Assembly: GCA_031402225.1 (NCBI GenBank) | Contig: JANNSD010000023.1 | Location: 1 to 64,000 of the forward strand | DNA length: 64,000 nucleotides | Source: JAGGAG01 sp031402225 | GTDB lineage: Bacteria > Gemmatimonadota > Gemmatimonadetes > Gemmatimonadales > GWC2-71-9 | Direction of reading: 5' to 3' | In this document: piece by piece, positions 24,991 through 32,555 of the stretch | How the letters are laid out: the number at the start of each line of letters is the position of its first letter | Position numbering within the stretch: position 1 is the stretch's first letter | The notes under the pieces: model-generated | What the model saw: the letters and a program-made list of their open reading frames with translations, nothing else | Told to the model about the DNA's origin: nothing | Database searches by the model: none | Program-made: the position numbers and the translations under genes

Positions 24991-25410
24991 ATGGGCATGT
25001 CGGTGGGTGGTGGCTCGTCGACGCTGACGTCGGAGCCGAATGTCGTACCGATGATCGACATCCTGCTGGTGCTGTTGATCATCTTCATGATCACGCAGCC
25101 CCTGTCGCGCACCACGATCAGTGTCCAGGTGGCCCCGCCCATCGAGGACAACCAGGTCAAGTCGGAAATCAACAACCAGATCGTGCTCGAACTGGGCGAT
25201 GACGGCTCCTACGCGATCAACCAGCAGCCGGTTCCCAAGGACCAGCTCGATACCCAGCTGCACGCCATTTTCGATGCGCGCCCGGCCAAGCTGCTGTTTC
25301 TCAAGCCGGGACAGCGGCGGATCTACCAGGACGTTGTGGCCGCGATGGACGTAGCGAAGGGTGCGGGGATCCAGATCATCGGGTTTACGCCGAAGGAAGC
25401 GTACAGATAG
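24991..25410 (+). CDS. exbD: ExbD/TolR-family protein (second copy)
   Basis: A 139-residue paralogue of the preceding gene with the same helix signature (VVPMIDILLVLLIIFMI). Paired, divergent ExbDs are common in TonB systems of several Gram-negative phyla and probably form a heteromeric complex. GGAGG lies upstream of the ATG. Ends at a nested inverted-repeat/terminator region. Confidence 0.94.
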   Translation: MGMSVGGGSSTLTSEPNVVPMIDILLVLLIIFMITQPLSRTTISVQVAPPIEDNQVKSEINNQIVLELGDDGSYAINQQPVPKDQLDTQLHAIFDARPAKLLFLKPGQRRIYQDVVAAMDVAKGAGIQIIGFTPKEAYR

Positions 25411-25413
25411 GCC

Positions 25414-25516
25414 GTGAGGACGTGAGGACGTGAGGCGAGGGAAGGGCGGAAATGGTGTCGGTTTCCGCCCTTCTTCCATTCCAGCCACCTCACGTCCTCA
25501 CGTCCTCACGTCCTCA
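25414..25516. repeat. Inverted CTCACGTC octamer arrays flanking a hairpin
   Basis: The left arm (25414-25435) is nearly three tandem CGTGAGGA units; the right arm (25488-25516) is about three and a half inverted units (CTCACGTC). At least 22 bp pair perfectly. A separate hairpin lies nested between the arms. The core CTCACG is shared with the arrays at 6736 and 30295. Confidence 0.88.
25441..25473 (+). terminator. Hairpin, probable terminator of the tonB-exbBD operon
   Basis: GAAGGGCGGAAA (25441-25452) pairs perfectly with 25462-25473 across a 9-nt loop. Only TTCC follows, so intrinsic termination would be weak unless helped by the surrounding inverted array. Confidence 0.5.
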
Positions 25517-25559
25517 ATGTGCGCCCTCCCCCTTACGTTTCGTCATCTCTCTCACCGCC

Positions 25560-26342
25560 ATGGCTCCCTCGCGCTCACACCTCTTTGACATTGACCTGCC
25601 CGACAGCCCGGGCAGGCGCCGTGCGGCACGATGGGGTGTGGTGGCGGCGTTGCTGCTGCACGCGCTGGTCATTGGCCTGGTGCTCTGGCGTGGGCCCGAG
25701 TTCTGGCAGCTGACCCCGTCCAGCGGCACGCCAGCGCCCGCGCGCGGTGGGGGTGGTGGCGGTGGTGGCGGTGGTGGCACCCGGCCCAACGTCGTCTATA
25801 TTCTCCCCCCGGCCGCCAAGGCTCCCGTGCCGGCGCCAGTTCCGCCCGTCAAGCCGCCACCACCCGTGCCACCCCCGCCGGTGCCTCCGGCGCGCACAGA
25901 AGTCGCCAGCGTCGTGGCCCCATCCGACTCGGTCGCGGCCTCGACCGGCGCGGCCGGCCCCGGGGAGGGACCCGGCACCGGCGGCGGTGCCGGTGGAGGC
26001 ACCGGTGGCGGACAGGGTACCGGCACAGGCACCGGAACCGGTCCCGGCGCCGGCGGTGGGGAGGGTGGCACCATTCGGCCCCCCGTCTGGAGCGCCGGAG
26101 CACTGCCATTCGGCGAGACGCCGAAGTCGCTTCGCGGCCGCTACATCGACGTCACCTTCTGGGTGGCCCTCGATGGCCGGGTCGAGCGGATCGGCATCGA
26201 GCCACCGATCGAGGACGCGAAGTACCGGGAGTACTTCAGCGAAGTGATGATGCGTACCTGGCGCTTCAGGCCGGCACGCGCTCCGTCCGGCGAAGCGGTG
26301 CCAGGCACGGTGACGATCGGCTTCAATCTGCCCAGCAAGTGA
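25560..26342 (+). CDS. TonB-like protein with Pro/Gly-rich spacer
   Basis: A 260-residue protein: basic N terminus, one membrane helix (about 25-45), a long low-complexity spacer with polyglycine (about 63-73), proline-rich (about 85-110) and Gly/Thr repeats (about 130-172), then a C-terminal domain (about 180-260) ending FRPARAPSGEAVPGTVTIGF, as in TonB C-terminal folds. It follows the tonB-exbBD genes and may be an alternative transducer for the same ExbB/ExbD complex. The glycine tract makes the reading-frame length sensitive to sequencing error. Confidence 0.72.
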   Translation: MAPSRSHLFDIDLPDSPGRRRAARWGVVAALLLHALVIGLVLWRGPEFWQLTPSSGTPAPARGGGGGGGGGGGTRPNVVYILPPAAKAPVPAPVPPVKPPPPVPPPPVPPARTEVASVVAPSDSVAASTGAAGPGEGPGTGGGAGGGTGGGQGTGTGTGTGPGAGGGEGGTIRPPVWSAGALPFGETPKSLRGRYIDVTFWVALDGRVERIGIEPPIEDAKYREYFSEVMMRTWRFRPARAPSGEAVPGTVTIGFNLPSK

Positions 26343-26367
26343 CCTGTTTCTCAGGCCGGAGCCACGC

Positions 26368-27861
26368 GTGAGCCAGTTGTTCCGTCGCAAGCCGATCGCC
26401 GAGCTCGTTCCCGAGAGCGACAACCTGCACGGCCTGAAGCGCATGCTCGGCGCCGGCGACCTGATCCTCCTGTCCATCGGCGCCGTCATCGGCGCCGGCA
26501 TCTTCTCCTCGATCGGCACCGCCGCCGCGGGCGAGGTGCTGCCTTCGGGCGAGGTGGTGCGCTACGGCGCCGGCCCGGCGCTCATCGTCTCCTTCGTGCT
26601 GCTGGGGGTGGTGTGCGGCCTCTGCGCACTCTGTTATGCCGAGCTGGCGGCGATGATCCCCCAGGCCGGCAGCGCCTATGCCTACTCCTACGCCACGCTG
26701 GGCGAGTTTGTCGCCTGGATCATCGGCTGGGACCTGATCCTGGAGTACGCGGTCGGCAATGTCGCCGTGGCGATCGCGTGGAGCGGCTACCTCAATTCGC
26801 TCCTCACCGGTTTCGGCATTCACTTGCCAGGATGGCTGACCCACGGCTATCGCACCGCGCTGAAGAGCCCTGATCCAGCCATTCACAGCCTCCTCGACAC
26901 CGCCCCCCGCGTCTTCGGCCTGCCCATACTGCTCAACGTGCCGGCATTCCTCATCGTGATGTTCGTGACCTGCCTGCTGGTGTACGGGGTGAAGGAGAGC
27001 ATCCGCGCCAACAACGTCATGGTGCTGATCAAGCTGCTGGTGCTCAGCCTCTTCGTGATCGTGGGGGTGCAGCATATCGACCCGGCCAACTATGTCCCTT
27101 TCGCCCCGAACGGCTGGACCGGCATCCACCAGGGCGCGGCGATCGTGTTCTTTGCCTACATCGGCTTCGACGCCATCTCGACCGCGGCCGAGGAAACGAA
27201 GGATCCGCAGCGCAACATGCCGATCGGCATTATTGGCGGCCTGGCCATCTGCACACTCATCTACGTAATCGTTGGCTGGGTGGCCACCGGCATCGTGCCG
27301 TATCAGGAGCTGCGCGCCGCCGACCCGCTGGCGCGCGCGCTGCAGGTGGCCGGGCTCACCCGCGTCAGCTGGATCGTGTCGGCGGGCGCGGTCGTGGCGC
27401 TCACCGCCGTGCTGCTCGTGTTCCAGTACGGCCAGCCGCGCATCTTCATGGCGATGGCGCGCGACGGCCTCCTGCCGCAGTGGGCGGCAAAGATCCATCC
27501 GAAGTACCGCACGCCCGTGACGAGCACGATCGTGACCGGGTGCGTCGTTGGCCTGGGCGCGCTCTTCGCCGACGAGAACGAGATCTACGACCTGACCAAC
27601 ATCGGCACGCTGGCCGCCTTCGCCATCGTCTGTATCGGGGTGCTGGTGCTTCGCATCCGGGAGCCGGAGCGGCCCCGGCCATTCCGCGTTCCCATGGTGG
27701 GCGCGGTGGCGCTGCTGGGTGCGGCGGCCTGTGTCTACATCATGAAGGGGCTGCCGCCGCACGCCTGGGAACGGTTCGGGATCTGGCTGCTGCTCGGGCT
27801 GGTGCTCTACTTCGCCTACGGGATACGGCACAGCAGGCTGCGGAGACGCGCCCCGGAGTAG
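26368..27861 (+). CDS. APC-family amino-acid permease
   Basis: A 497-residue transporter with about 12-14 helices. The N-terminal GAVIGAGIFSSIGTAAAG is the APC substrate-binding signature, and FFAYIGFDAISTAAEETKDPQRN is the helix-6 hallmark of the cationic amino-acid transporter branch. Substrate is probably an amino acid, identity unknown. GTG start, 25 nt after the TonB-like gene. Convergent with the sugar kinase gene one base away. Confidence 0.92.
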   Translation: MSQLFRRKPIAELVPESDNLHGLKRMLGAGDLILLSIGAVIGAGIFSSIGTAAAGEVLPSGEVVRYGAGPALIVSFVLLGVVCGLCALCYAELAAMIPQAGSAYAYSYATLGEFVAWIIGWDLILEYAVGNVAVAIAWSGYLNSLLTGFGIHLPGWLTHGYRTALKSPDPAIHSLLDTAPRVFGLPILLNVPAFLIVMFVTCLLVYGVKESIRANNVMVLIKLLVLSLFVIVGVQHIDPANYVPFAPNGWTGIHQGAAIVFFAYIGFDAISTAAEETKDPQRNMPIGIIGGLAICTLIYVIVGWVATGIVPYQELRAADPLARALQVAGLTRVSWIVSAGAVVALTAVLLVFQYGQPRIFMAMARDGLLPQWAAKIHPKYRTPVTSTIVTGCVVGLGALFADENEIYDLTNIGTLAAFAIVCIGVLVLRIREPERPRPFRVPMVGAVALLGAAACVYIMKGLPPHAWERFGIWLLLGLVLYFAYGIRHSRLRRRAPE

Positions 27862-27862
27862 G

Positions 27863-28774
27863 TCAGGCTATCCGGAATGCCCTGCTGCTGCGCGCCGCCA
27901 GGTGCAGCGCGCCGTCGAGCGGGTCCACTGGCATCTGTTGCGCCCGCACCAGGGGCATCGCCGCCAGGCGCGCCAGTACCCGGTCACGGAGTGGGCTCCC
28001 GGGCCCGAGCAGGCTGCCGGCCAGTGCCACCGGCACCGGTTGCGGCTGCGTAATCTGGTCGGCCAGGCGGGCCACCAGCTCCGTGAGCTCCAGGGCAGCG
28101 TAGGCAGTGATGCCCTCCGCGACCGCGTCTCCCGCGGCCGCCACCGCCAGCACCACCGATGCGAGGGCGGCGACCTCGCCCACCGCCGCCGTGGTGCTCC
28201 AGCGCACCAGGTCGTCCAGCCCCGCGCATCGCTGCACCCGGAGCAGCTCGGGGGTAAGCAACGTTTCCTCACCGCGCCCGTCGGCCGCGCGCCCCACCGC
28301 CACCAGCGCGAGGCGGGCAATGGCATAGCCGCTTCCCTCGTCGCTCATCTGCCAGCCGTAGCCGCCCTGCCGGAATGAATCACCCGTGGCGTCGCGGCCC
28401 ACCGCGATGCTGCCGGTGCCAGCGCTCAGCACGATGCCCGGGCCATCGCCGAACGCGGCGGCCTCGGCCAGTTCGACATCGGTCACGACCACCACGCGCT
28501 CGGCGACTGCCTCGCCTCGCAGTGCCTGACCGAGCTCCCGTCGCTCCACCTCCCGCCCAACACCCGCGGCGCCCACCACGAGGGTCTCAGCGCGCAGTAC
28601 GCCGGCGTTGGCGAGTACCCGTCGCGCCTGTTCCGCGATGACACCCGCCGCCGCGAGTGCGCGACCGGGGCGCACCGCCCCGGCACCACCCAGCGCCTGG
28701 CCCACGGCTTCCCCGTCCTTCCAGGCCACGGCCCGTGTCTTCGAACCGCCCGCATCGACTCCGACGATGATCAC
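27863..28774 (-). CDS. BadF/BcrA-type sugar kinase (N-acetylglucosamine/N-acetylmuramate kinase-like)
   Basis: A 303-residue ASKHA-fold kinase. Phosphate-binding loops are visible: GVDAGGSKTRAV (about 5-16) and VLSAGTGSIAVGR (about 117), with GYGWQMSDEGSGYAI (about 138) typical of N-acetylglucosamine kinase and MurK relatives. It would phosphorylate an amino sugar in the cytosol. Its GTG forms a GTGA overlap with the sodium:solute symporter gene, strongly suggesting it acts on the imported sugar. The nearby nagZ and namZ support GlcNAc/MurNAc as substrate (inference). Confidence 0.85.
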   Translation of the reverse strand: MIIVGVDAGGSKTRAVAWKDGEAVGQALGGAGAVRPGRALAAAGVIAEQARRVLANAGVLRAETLVVGAAGVGREVERRELGQALRGEAVAERVVVVTDVELAEAAAFGDGPGIVLSAGTGSIAVGRDATGDSFRQGGYGWQMSDEGSGYAIARLALVAVGRAADGRGEETLLTPELLRVQRCAGLDDLVRWSTTAAVGEVAALASVVLAVAAAGDAVAEGITAYAALELTELVARLADQITQPQPVPVALAGSLLGPGSPLRDRVLARLAAMPLVRAQQMPVDPLDGALHLAARSSRAFRIA

Positions 28775-30264
28775 GAGGCGATCTCCGGCGTGCGTGGTGT
28801 GCTGCGCAGCATGATACTCGATGCCACGCCCGTCCCGACGGCCAACAGCGTGCCGAGCGGCACGTACCACGGCCAGGCGAGGCGTCCCACCGGGGCGAGC
28901 CACTCGAGGCCGCCCATCGTCGCGATGCGTGACGCGAAGACTACCACGAGCATCACACTCACCGTCACGGTGACGGCCGCGATCACGTCGCGCGTGCGTG
29001 CCCGGGGCCAGCGACCCGCAAGCACATACGTGCCGAGCAGTGCGCCATAGGTGATCGACGCGATGGAGAGCGCCAGGACCACGGCAGGCGTGTCGGCCTT
29101 CGAGGCCGCGACGTGAAAGCCGAGCGCCGCGATGATGAGGCCGATGCCCCACACCAGCGACACGAAGCGCCCGACGCGCAGGAGGTGCACCGGATCCCGG
29201 CGACCCGTGATGGACGCGTAGAGATCGTACGTCACCGCCGAGGCGAGCGCGCTGATCGCCGAGCTGTGGCTGCTCATGGCGGCGGCGAGGATGCCCGCGA
29301 TCACCAGGCCGGCAATGCCGCCCGGCAGGGCATGCACGATGAATCCGGAGAACACTTGGTCGCCCGGCATGCCATCGGGTGCCAGGCCCACCGACCAGAT
29401 GGCGATACCCACGAGCAGGAAGAGCGCGAACTGCAGCATCACGACGATGCCGGAGCCGACGAGCGCCACCTGCGCGTCGCGGAGCGAGCGCGTGGCGAGC
29501 AGGCGCTGCACGATGAGCTGGTCGGTGCCATGCGATGCGGCGCTCAGGAGGGCGCCGCCCACGATGCCGCCGAGCAGCGTGTACGGAATGGTGAGCGAGA
29601 GGGCGGGGTTGATGAGGGTGAGCTTGCCCGCCTCGGCCGCGCGCGCCAGCACGGGGCCGACCCCTCCGCCAAGGCGGGTCGCGATCCAGAGGGCCGCGAT
29701 GCCGCCGGTGACGTACACCGCGAGCTGCAGCACGTCGGCCCACACCACGGCCTTGAGCCCGCCGAACCAGGTGTAGATGAGTGTCGCGATCCCCATGACG
29801 ATGATCGCAGCCGGAACGCTCCAGCCGGTGATGAGCGCCAGCGGCACCGCGCCGGCGAAGACACGCACGCCGTCCCCCAGGAAGCGCGTCACGAGGAACA
29901 CGACCGAGGTGATGCGCCGGGCCTCCGGGCCGAAGCGCCGTTCCAGGCGCTGGTAGGCGGTCTCCTGCTCCCCGCGGAAGTAGCCCGGCAACAGCCACGC
30001 GGCGACGCCGACGCGGCCGATGAAGTAGCCGATGGTGAGCTGGAGAAAGGTGAGGTTGCCGCGGGCGCCGATCCCCGGCACCGAGATCACGGTGAGCGCG
30101 GACGTCTCCGTCGCCACGATGGAAAGCATGACCGCCCACGCCGGCAGGTCACGCGCACCGAGGAAGTAGTCGCCCGCTGACGACTGCCGCCGTGACACCC
30201 AGAGCCCGAGGGCGAGGGTGAAGACGAAATAGGCGGCAATGACCGCGAGGTCGAGGGGTCTCAT
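28771..30264 (-). CDS. Sodium:solute symporter (SSS family)
   Basis: A 497-residue transporter with about 13 helices. SSS hallmarks include SRRQSSAGDYFLGARDLPAW near the N terminus, ATETSALTVISVPG and the GILAAAMSSHSSAISALASA sodium-site segment. Given the coupled kinase and neighbouring cell-wall hydrolases, the likely cargo is an amino sugar such as N-acetylmuramate. The GGGGAG ribosome-binding site, 9 nt before the ATG, lies inside a terminator-like hairpin, so expression may be attenuated. Confidence 0.88.
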   Translation of the reverse strand: MRPLDLAVIAAYFVFTLALGLWVSRRQSSAGDYFLGARDLPAWAVMLSIVATETSALTVISVPGIGARGNLTFLQLTIGYFIGRVGVAAWLLPGYFRGEQETAYQRLERRFGPEARRITSVVFLVTRFLGDGVRVFAGAVPLALITGWSVPAAIIVMGIATLIYTWFGGLKAVVWADVLQLAVYVTGGIAALWIATRLGGGVGPVLARAAEAGKLTLINPALSLTIPYTLLGGIVGGALLSAASHGTDQLIVQRLLATRSLRDAQVALVGSGIVVMLQFALFLLVGIAIWSVGLAPDGMPGDQVFSGFIVHALPGGIAGLVIAGILAAAMSSHSSAISALASAVTYDLYASITGRRDPVHLLRVGRFVSLVWGIGLIIAALGFHVAASKADTPAVVLALSIASITYGALLGTYVLAGRWPRARTRDVIAAVTVTVSVMLVVVFASRIATMGGLEWLAPVGRLAWPWYVPLGTLLAVGTGVASSIMLRSTPRTPEIAS

Positions 30265-30293
30265 TGAAAAGGGCTCCCCTTTTCAGGGAGCCC
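30265..30293 (-). terminator. Terminator-like hairpin overlapping the symporter ribosome-binding site
   Basis: On the minus strand, GGGCTCCC (30293-30286) pairs with GGGAGCCC (30278-30271) across a 7-nt loop and is followed by TTTT, then CA and the symporter ATG. The 3' arm contains the symporter Shine-Dalgarno. An alternative 7-bp stem, GAAAAGG with CCTTTTC, would expose GGAGC in its loop. The two stems exclude each other, so this could end erpA transcripts or regulate the symporter. Confidence 0.7.
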
Positions 30294-30294
30294 T

Positions 30295-30326
30295 CTCACG
30301 ACCCACGACTCACGACTCACGACTCA
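30295..30326. repeat. CTCACGA heptamer array
   Basis: About four and a half tandem copies of CTCACGA (one reads CCCACGA) run from the terminator hairpin into the stop codon of erpA. They share the CTCACG core with the two other arrays in the window. Confidence 0.85.
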
Positions 30327-30695
30327 AACAGTAAAGCTGCTCCCGCACCCGCACCCGCCGCTGGCGTTCGGGTTGGTGAACGTGAAGCCCGATCCCTGCA
30401 TGGAGGTGACGTAGTCCACGACCACGCCGGACAGGTACTGGGCGCTGAAGCCATCGACAAAGACCCGGACGCCGTTCACTTCCTGCACCATGTCGTCGTC
30501 CAGCGAGGCTTCCTCGATGTTCAGGCTGTACTTGAACCCGGAACAGCCACCCGGCAGGACGCTGACCCGCAGGCCGGCCGTCTCTTCGGGAACCTGCTCG
30601 GCGGCGATGAACTTCCTTACCTCGGTGACGGCGGCAGGCGTGAGGACCAGCTGAAATCCGCTGGGGGCCTGCGTCTGCTCACTGGTGCTGCTCAT
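30324..30695 (-). CDS. erpA: A-type iron-sulfur carrier (IscA/ErpA family)
   Basis: A 123-residue HesB/IscA-family protein with the three cluster-binding cysteines C51 (GGCSGF), C115 and C117 (GGCGCGSSF). It delivers Fe-S clusters to apoproteins. AGGAGG sits 5 nt upstream of the ATG. It has its own strong promoter. ErpA versus IscA cannot be decided from sequence; no other isc genes are nearby. Confidence 0.92.
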   Translation of the reverse strand: MSSTSEQTQAPSGFQLVLTPAAVTEVRKFIAAEQVPEETAGLRVSVLPGGCSGFKYSLNIEEASLDDDMVQEVNGVRVFVDGFSAQYLSGVVVDYVTSMQGSGFTFTNPNASGGCGCGSSFTV

Positions 30696-30759
30696 GTGGC
30701 CTCCTGATGCGCCGCGGAACCCCCGGCGCCACAATTTGTTAGGTCATCCTTCTGCATGC

Positions 30760-30788
30760 AGTCTACGTGCCACCGGAGACCATGTCAA
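30760..30788 (-). promoter_or_regulatory. Sigma-70-like promoter of erpA
   Basis: On the minus strand, consensus TTGACA (30788-30783) and TAGACT (30765-30760) are separated by 17 bp. The predicted start is near 30753, giving a leader of about 58 nt. Confidence 0.8.
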
Positions 30789-30803
30789 TTCAGCCGCCTG
30801 GAG

Positions 30804-32555
30804 TCACGGTTTGGCGGGCAGCGCCGGGACCATGAGACCCGCACCCAGCGGAATTCCAGGCGGAATCGGCACCGGCGTGCGGCCGGAGATGGCCGCGCCG
30901 GTGAGGGCGCCGGCAACCGCCCATTCGGTATTGGCATTGGACGCCCATCCCAGCAGGACGGTGCCCAGCCCTGGCACCTGCGCGCCCACGTACGGCGAGC
31001 CCAGCGAGACGAACACCGTGGGGCGCGTGCGCGCGGTGCTGTCCACCAGTCGGGCAAGCAGGTCGGGCATGCCGATCGTGCCGCGTCCGGCAAAGGCGCG
31101 GATCGCCACGGCAACGATCGCCACCGGTGCGGTGGCAAGCACGGTGCGCGCCGAGTCGTAGCTCGCGGGCCCGCTGGCCGGCGACAGCCGAAACATCGCG
31201 ATCGTGTCGCCGCGGGCGCGCAGCTCGCTCAGCAGCGTGGTGCCCGCCGTGGGGTTCAGCTCATCACCGTAGACGATGACACCGCGGCTGCCACGCTGGC
31301 GCCTGACACCGTCGAGCGCCCCGTCGCGGTCACTCAGCAGCACCACCGAACGGGATGCTACCGCGCGCGCGGTATCGCGGAAGGCGGCGTTGCCGACGAT
31401 GTCCATGACGTGGTCGAGTGGCACGGTGCGATGCTGGAACAGCCCGACCTTCGCCTTCATCTGCAGCACCCGCCGCACCGAGCGCTCCAGGCGGGCCTGG
31501 GTGAAGCGTCCCTGCTGCAGCGCGGCGGTCATGGCGTCGATGAGGACAGCCGGGTCGGCGGGCTGCAACAGGATGTCCGCCCCGGCGAGGAAGGCGAGTA
31601 CGCCCGCCTCGCCGGCCCCGTATCCCGCCAGGAGGCCGCCCATGTTGAGTGCGTCGGTGACGATGACGCCCCTGAAGTGCAGCGAATCGCGCAGCACGCC
31701 CGTCAGTATGGAGGGCACCAGCGTGGCCGGGGTGGGGGAACCGGTGTCGAGCGCGGGCAGGGCCATGTGCGCTGACATCACCGCGGCCACACCCGACTCG
31801 ATGGCACTGCGGAACGGCACCAGTTCCACGGTGTCGAGGCGCGACCACGGCACATTCAGCAGCGGCAGTGCCAGGTGCGAGTCGATTTCGACATCGCCGT
31901 GACCCGGGAAGTGCTTCGCGGTCGCCAGCATCCCGTGCTGCTGCAGGCCCTGTATCTCCGCCGACACGAACCGGGCCACCGCGCGCGGGTCCGCGCCGAA
32001 CGAACGCGTGTTGATGATGGGGTTGGCCGGGTTGCTGTTCACGTCGGCGACCGGGGCGAGGGCGACGTGGATGCCCACCGCGCGACCCTCCAGCGCCGTG
32101 ATGCGGCCCATGGCGTACGCGTCCCCGTCCCGTCCGGTCGCTCCGATGCCCATATTGCTGGGGAAGGTGGTGCCGCCCGTCAGCCGCAGGGCGGTGCCCG
32201 CCTCGAGGTCCGATGCGATGAGAAGCGGCACGCGCGCTCGCCGCTGCAGGCTATTCAGCTTGGCGGCAATATCGAGCGGCGACCCGATCGACACGAGCAG
32301 CCCGCCGACGCGGAGGGAGTCGACCCACCCGATGATTTTCGCGAGCGCGGGATCATCGTCCGCCAGGTAGGTGCCGGCGATCCAGGGCATCACCAGTTGC
32401 GCGATCTGCTCGCGCGGCGTCATCCGGGCGAGCACTCGTTCCACCTGACCGCTCCGCCCGCCAGCGGTAGACTGGCTCGCGCACGGCGCCACGATCAGCG
32501 ACAGGCAGGCCGCCACCAACAGGGGTACGGAGGAACGATGCGTCAGTGGCGCCAT
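30804..32555 (-). CDS. nagZ: Glycoside hydrolase family 3 beta-N-acetylhexosaminidase (NagZ type)
   Basis: A 583-residue exported enzyme. The signal peptide (about 1-28) is followed by the GH3 barrel with the NagZ-specific KHFPGHG (214-220) and D225-S-H227 loop that carries the acid/base histidine. The nucleophile is D301 in VIVTDALNMGG. A second alpha/beta domain (about 370-583) gives a two-domain architecture like the extracellular Bacillus NagZ rather than the short cytoplasmic Escherichia type. It cleaves GlcNAc from peptidoglycan fragments. The ATG at 32555 overlaps the start of the divergent namZ by 18 bp. Confidence 0.9.
   Translation of the reverse strand: MAPLTHRSSVPLLVAACLSLIVAPCASQSTAGGRSGQVERVLARMTPREQIAQLVMPWIAGTYLADDDPALAKIIGWVDSLRVGGLLVSIGSPLDIAAKLNSLQRRARVPLLIASDLEAGTALRLTGGTTFPSNMGIGATGRDGDAYAMGRITALEGRAVGIHVALAPVADVNSNPANPIINTRSFGADPRAVARFVSAEIQGLQQHGMLATAKHFPGHGDVEIDSHLALPLLNVPWSRLDTVELVPFRSAIESGVAAVMSAHMALPALDTGSPTPATLVPSILTGVLRDSLHFRGVIVTDALNMGGLLAGYGAGEAGVLAFLAGADILLQPADPAVLIDAMTAALQQGRFTQARLERSVRRVLQMKAKVGLFQHRTVPLDHVMDIVGNAAFRDTARAVASRSVVLLSDRDGALDGVRRQRGSRGVIVYGDELNPTAGTTLLSELRARGDTIAMFRLSPASGPASYDSARTVLATAPVAIVAVAIRAFAGRGTIGMPDLLARLVDSTARTRPTVFVSLGSPYVGAQVPGLGTVLLGWASNANTEWAVAGALTGAAISGRTPVPIPPGIPLGAGLMVPALPAKP

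Noticed and set aside
26323..27831. 502-codon frame antisense to the amino-acid permease
   Set aside because: Mirror of permease codons (His/Asp/Gln-rich), no ribosome-binding site or domain.
28775..30139. N-terminal extension of the BadF-type kinase
   Set aside because: It is an out-of-frame reading of the symporter gene; the kinase fold begins exactly at the GTGA junction.
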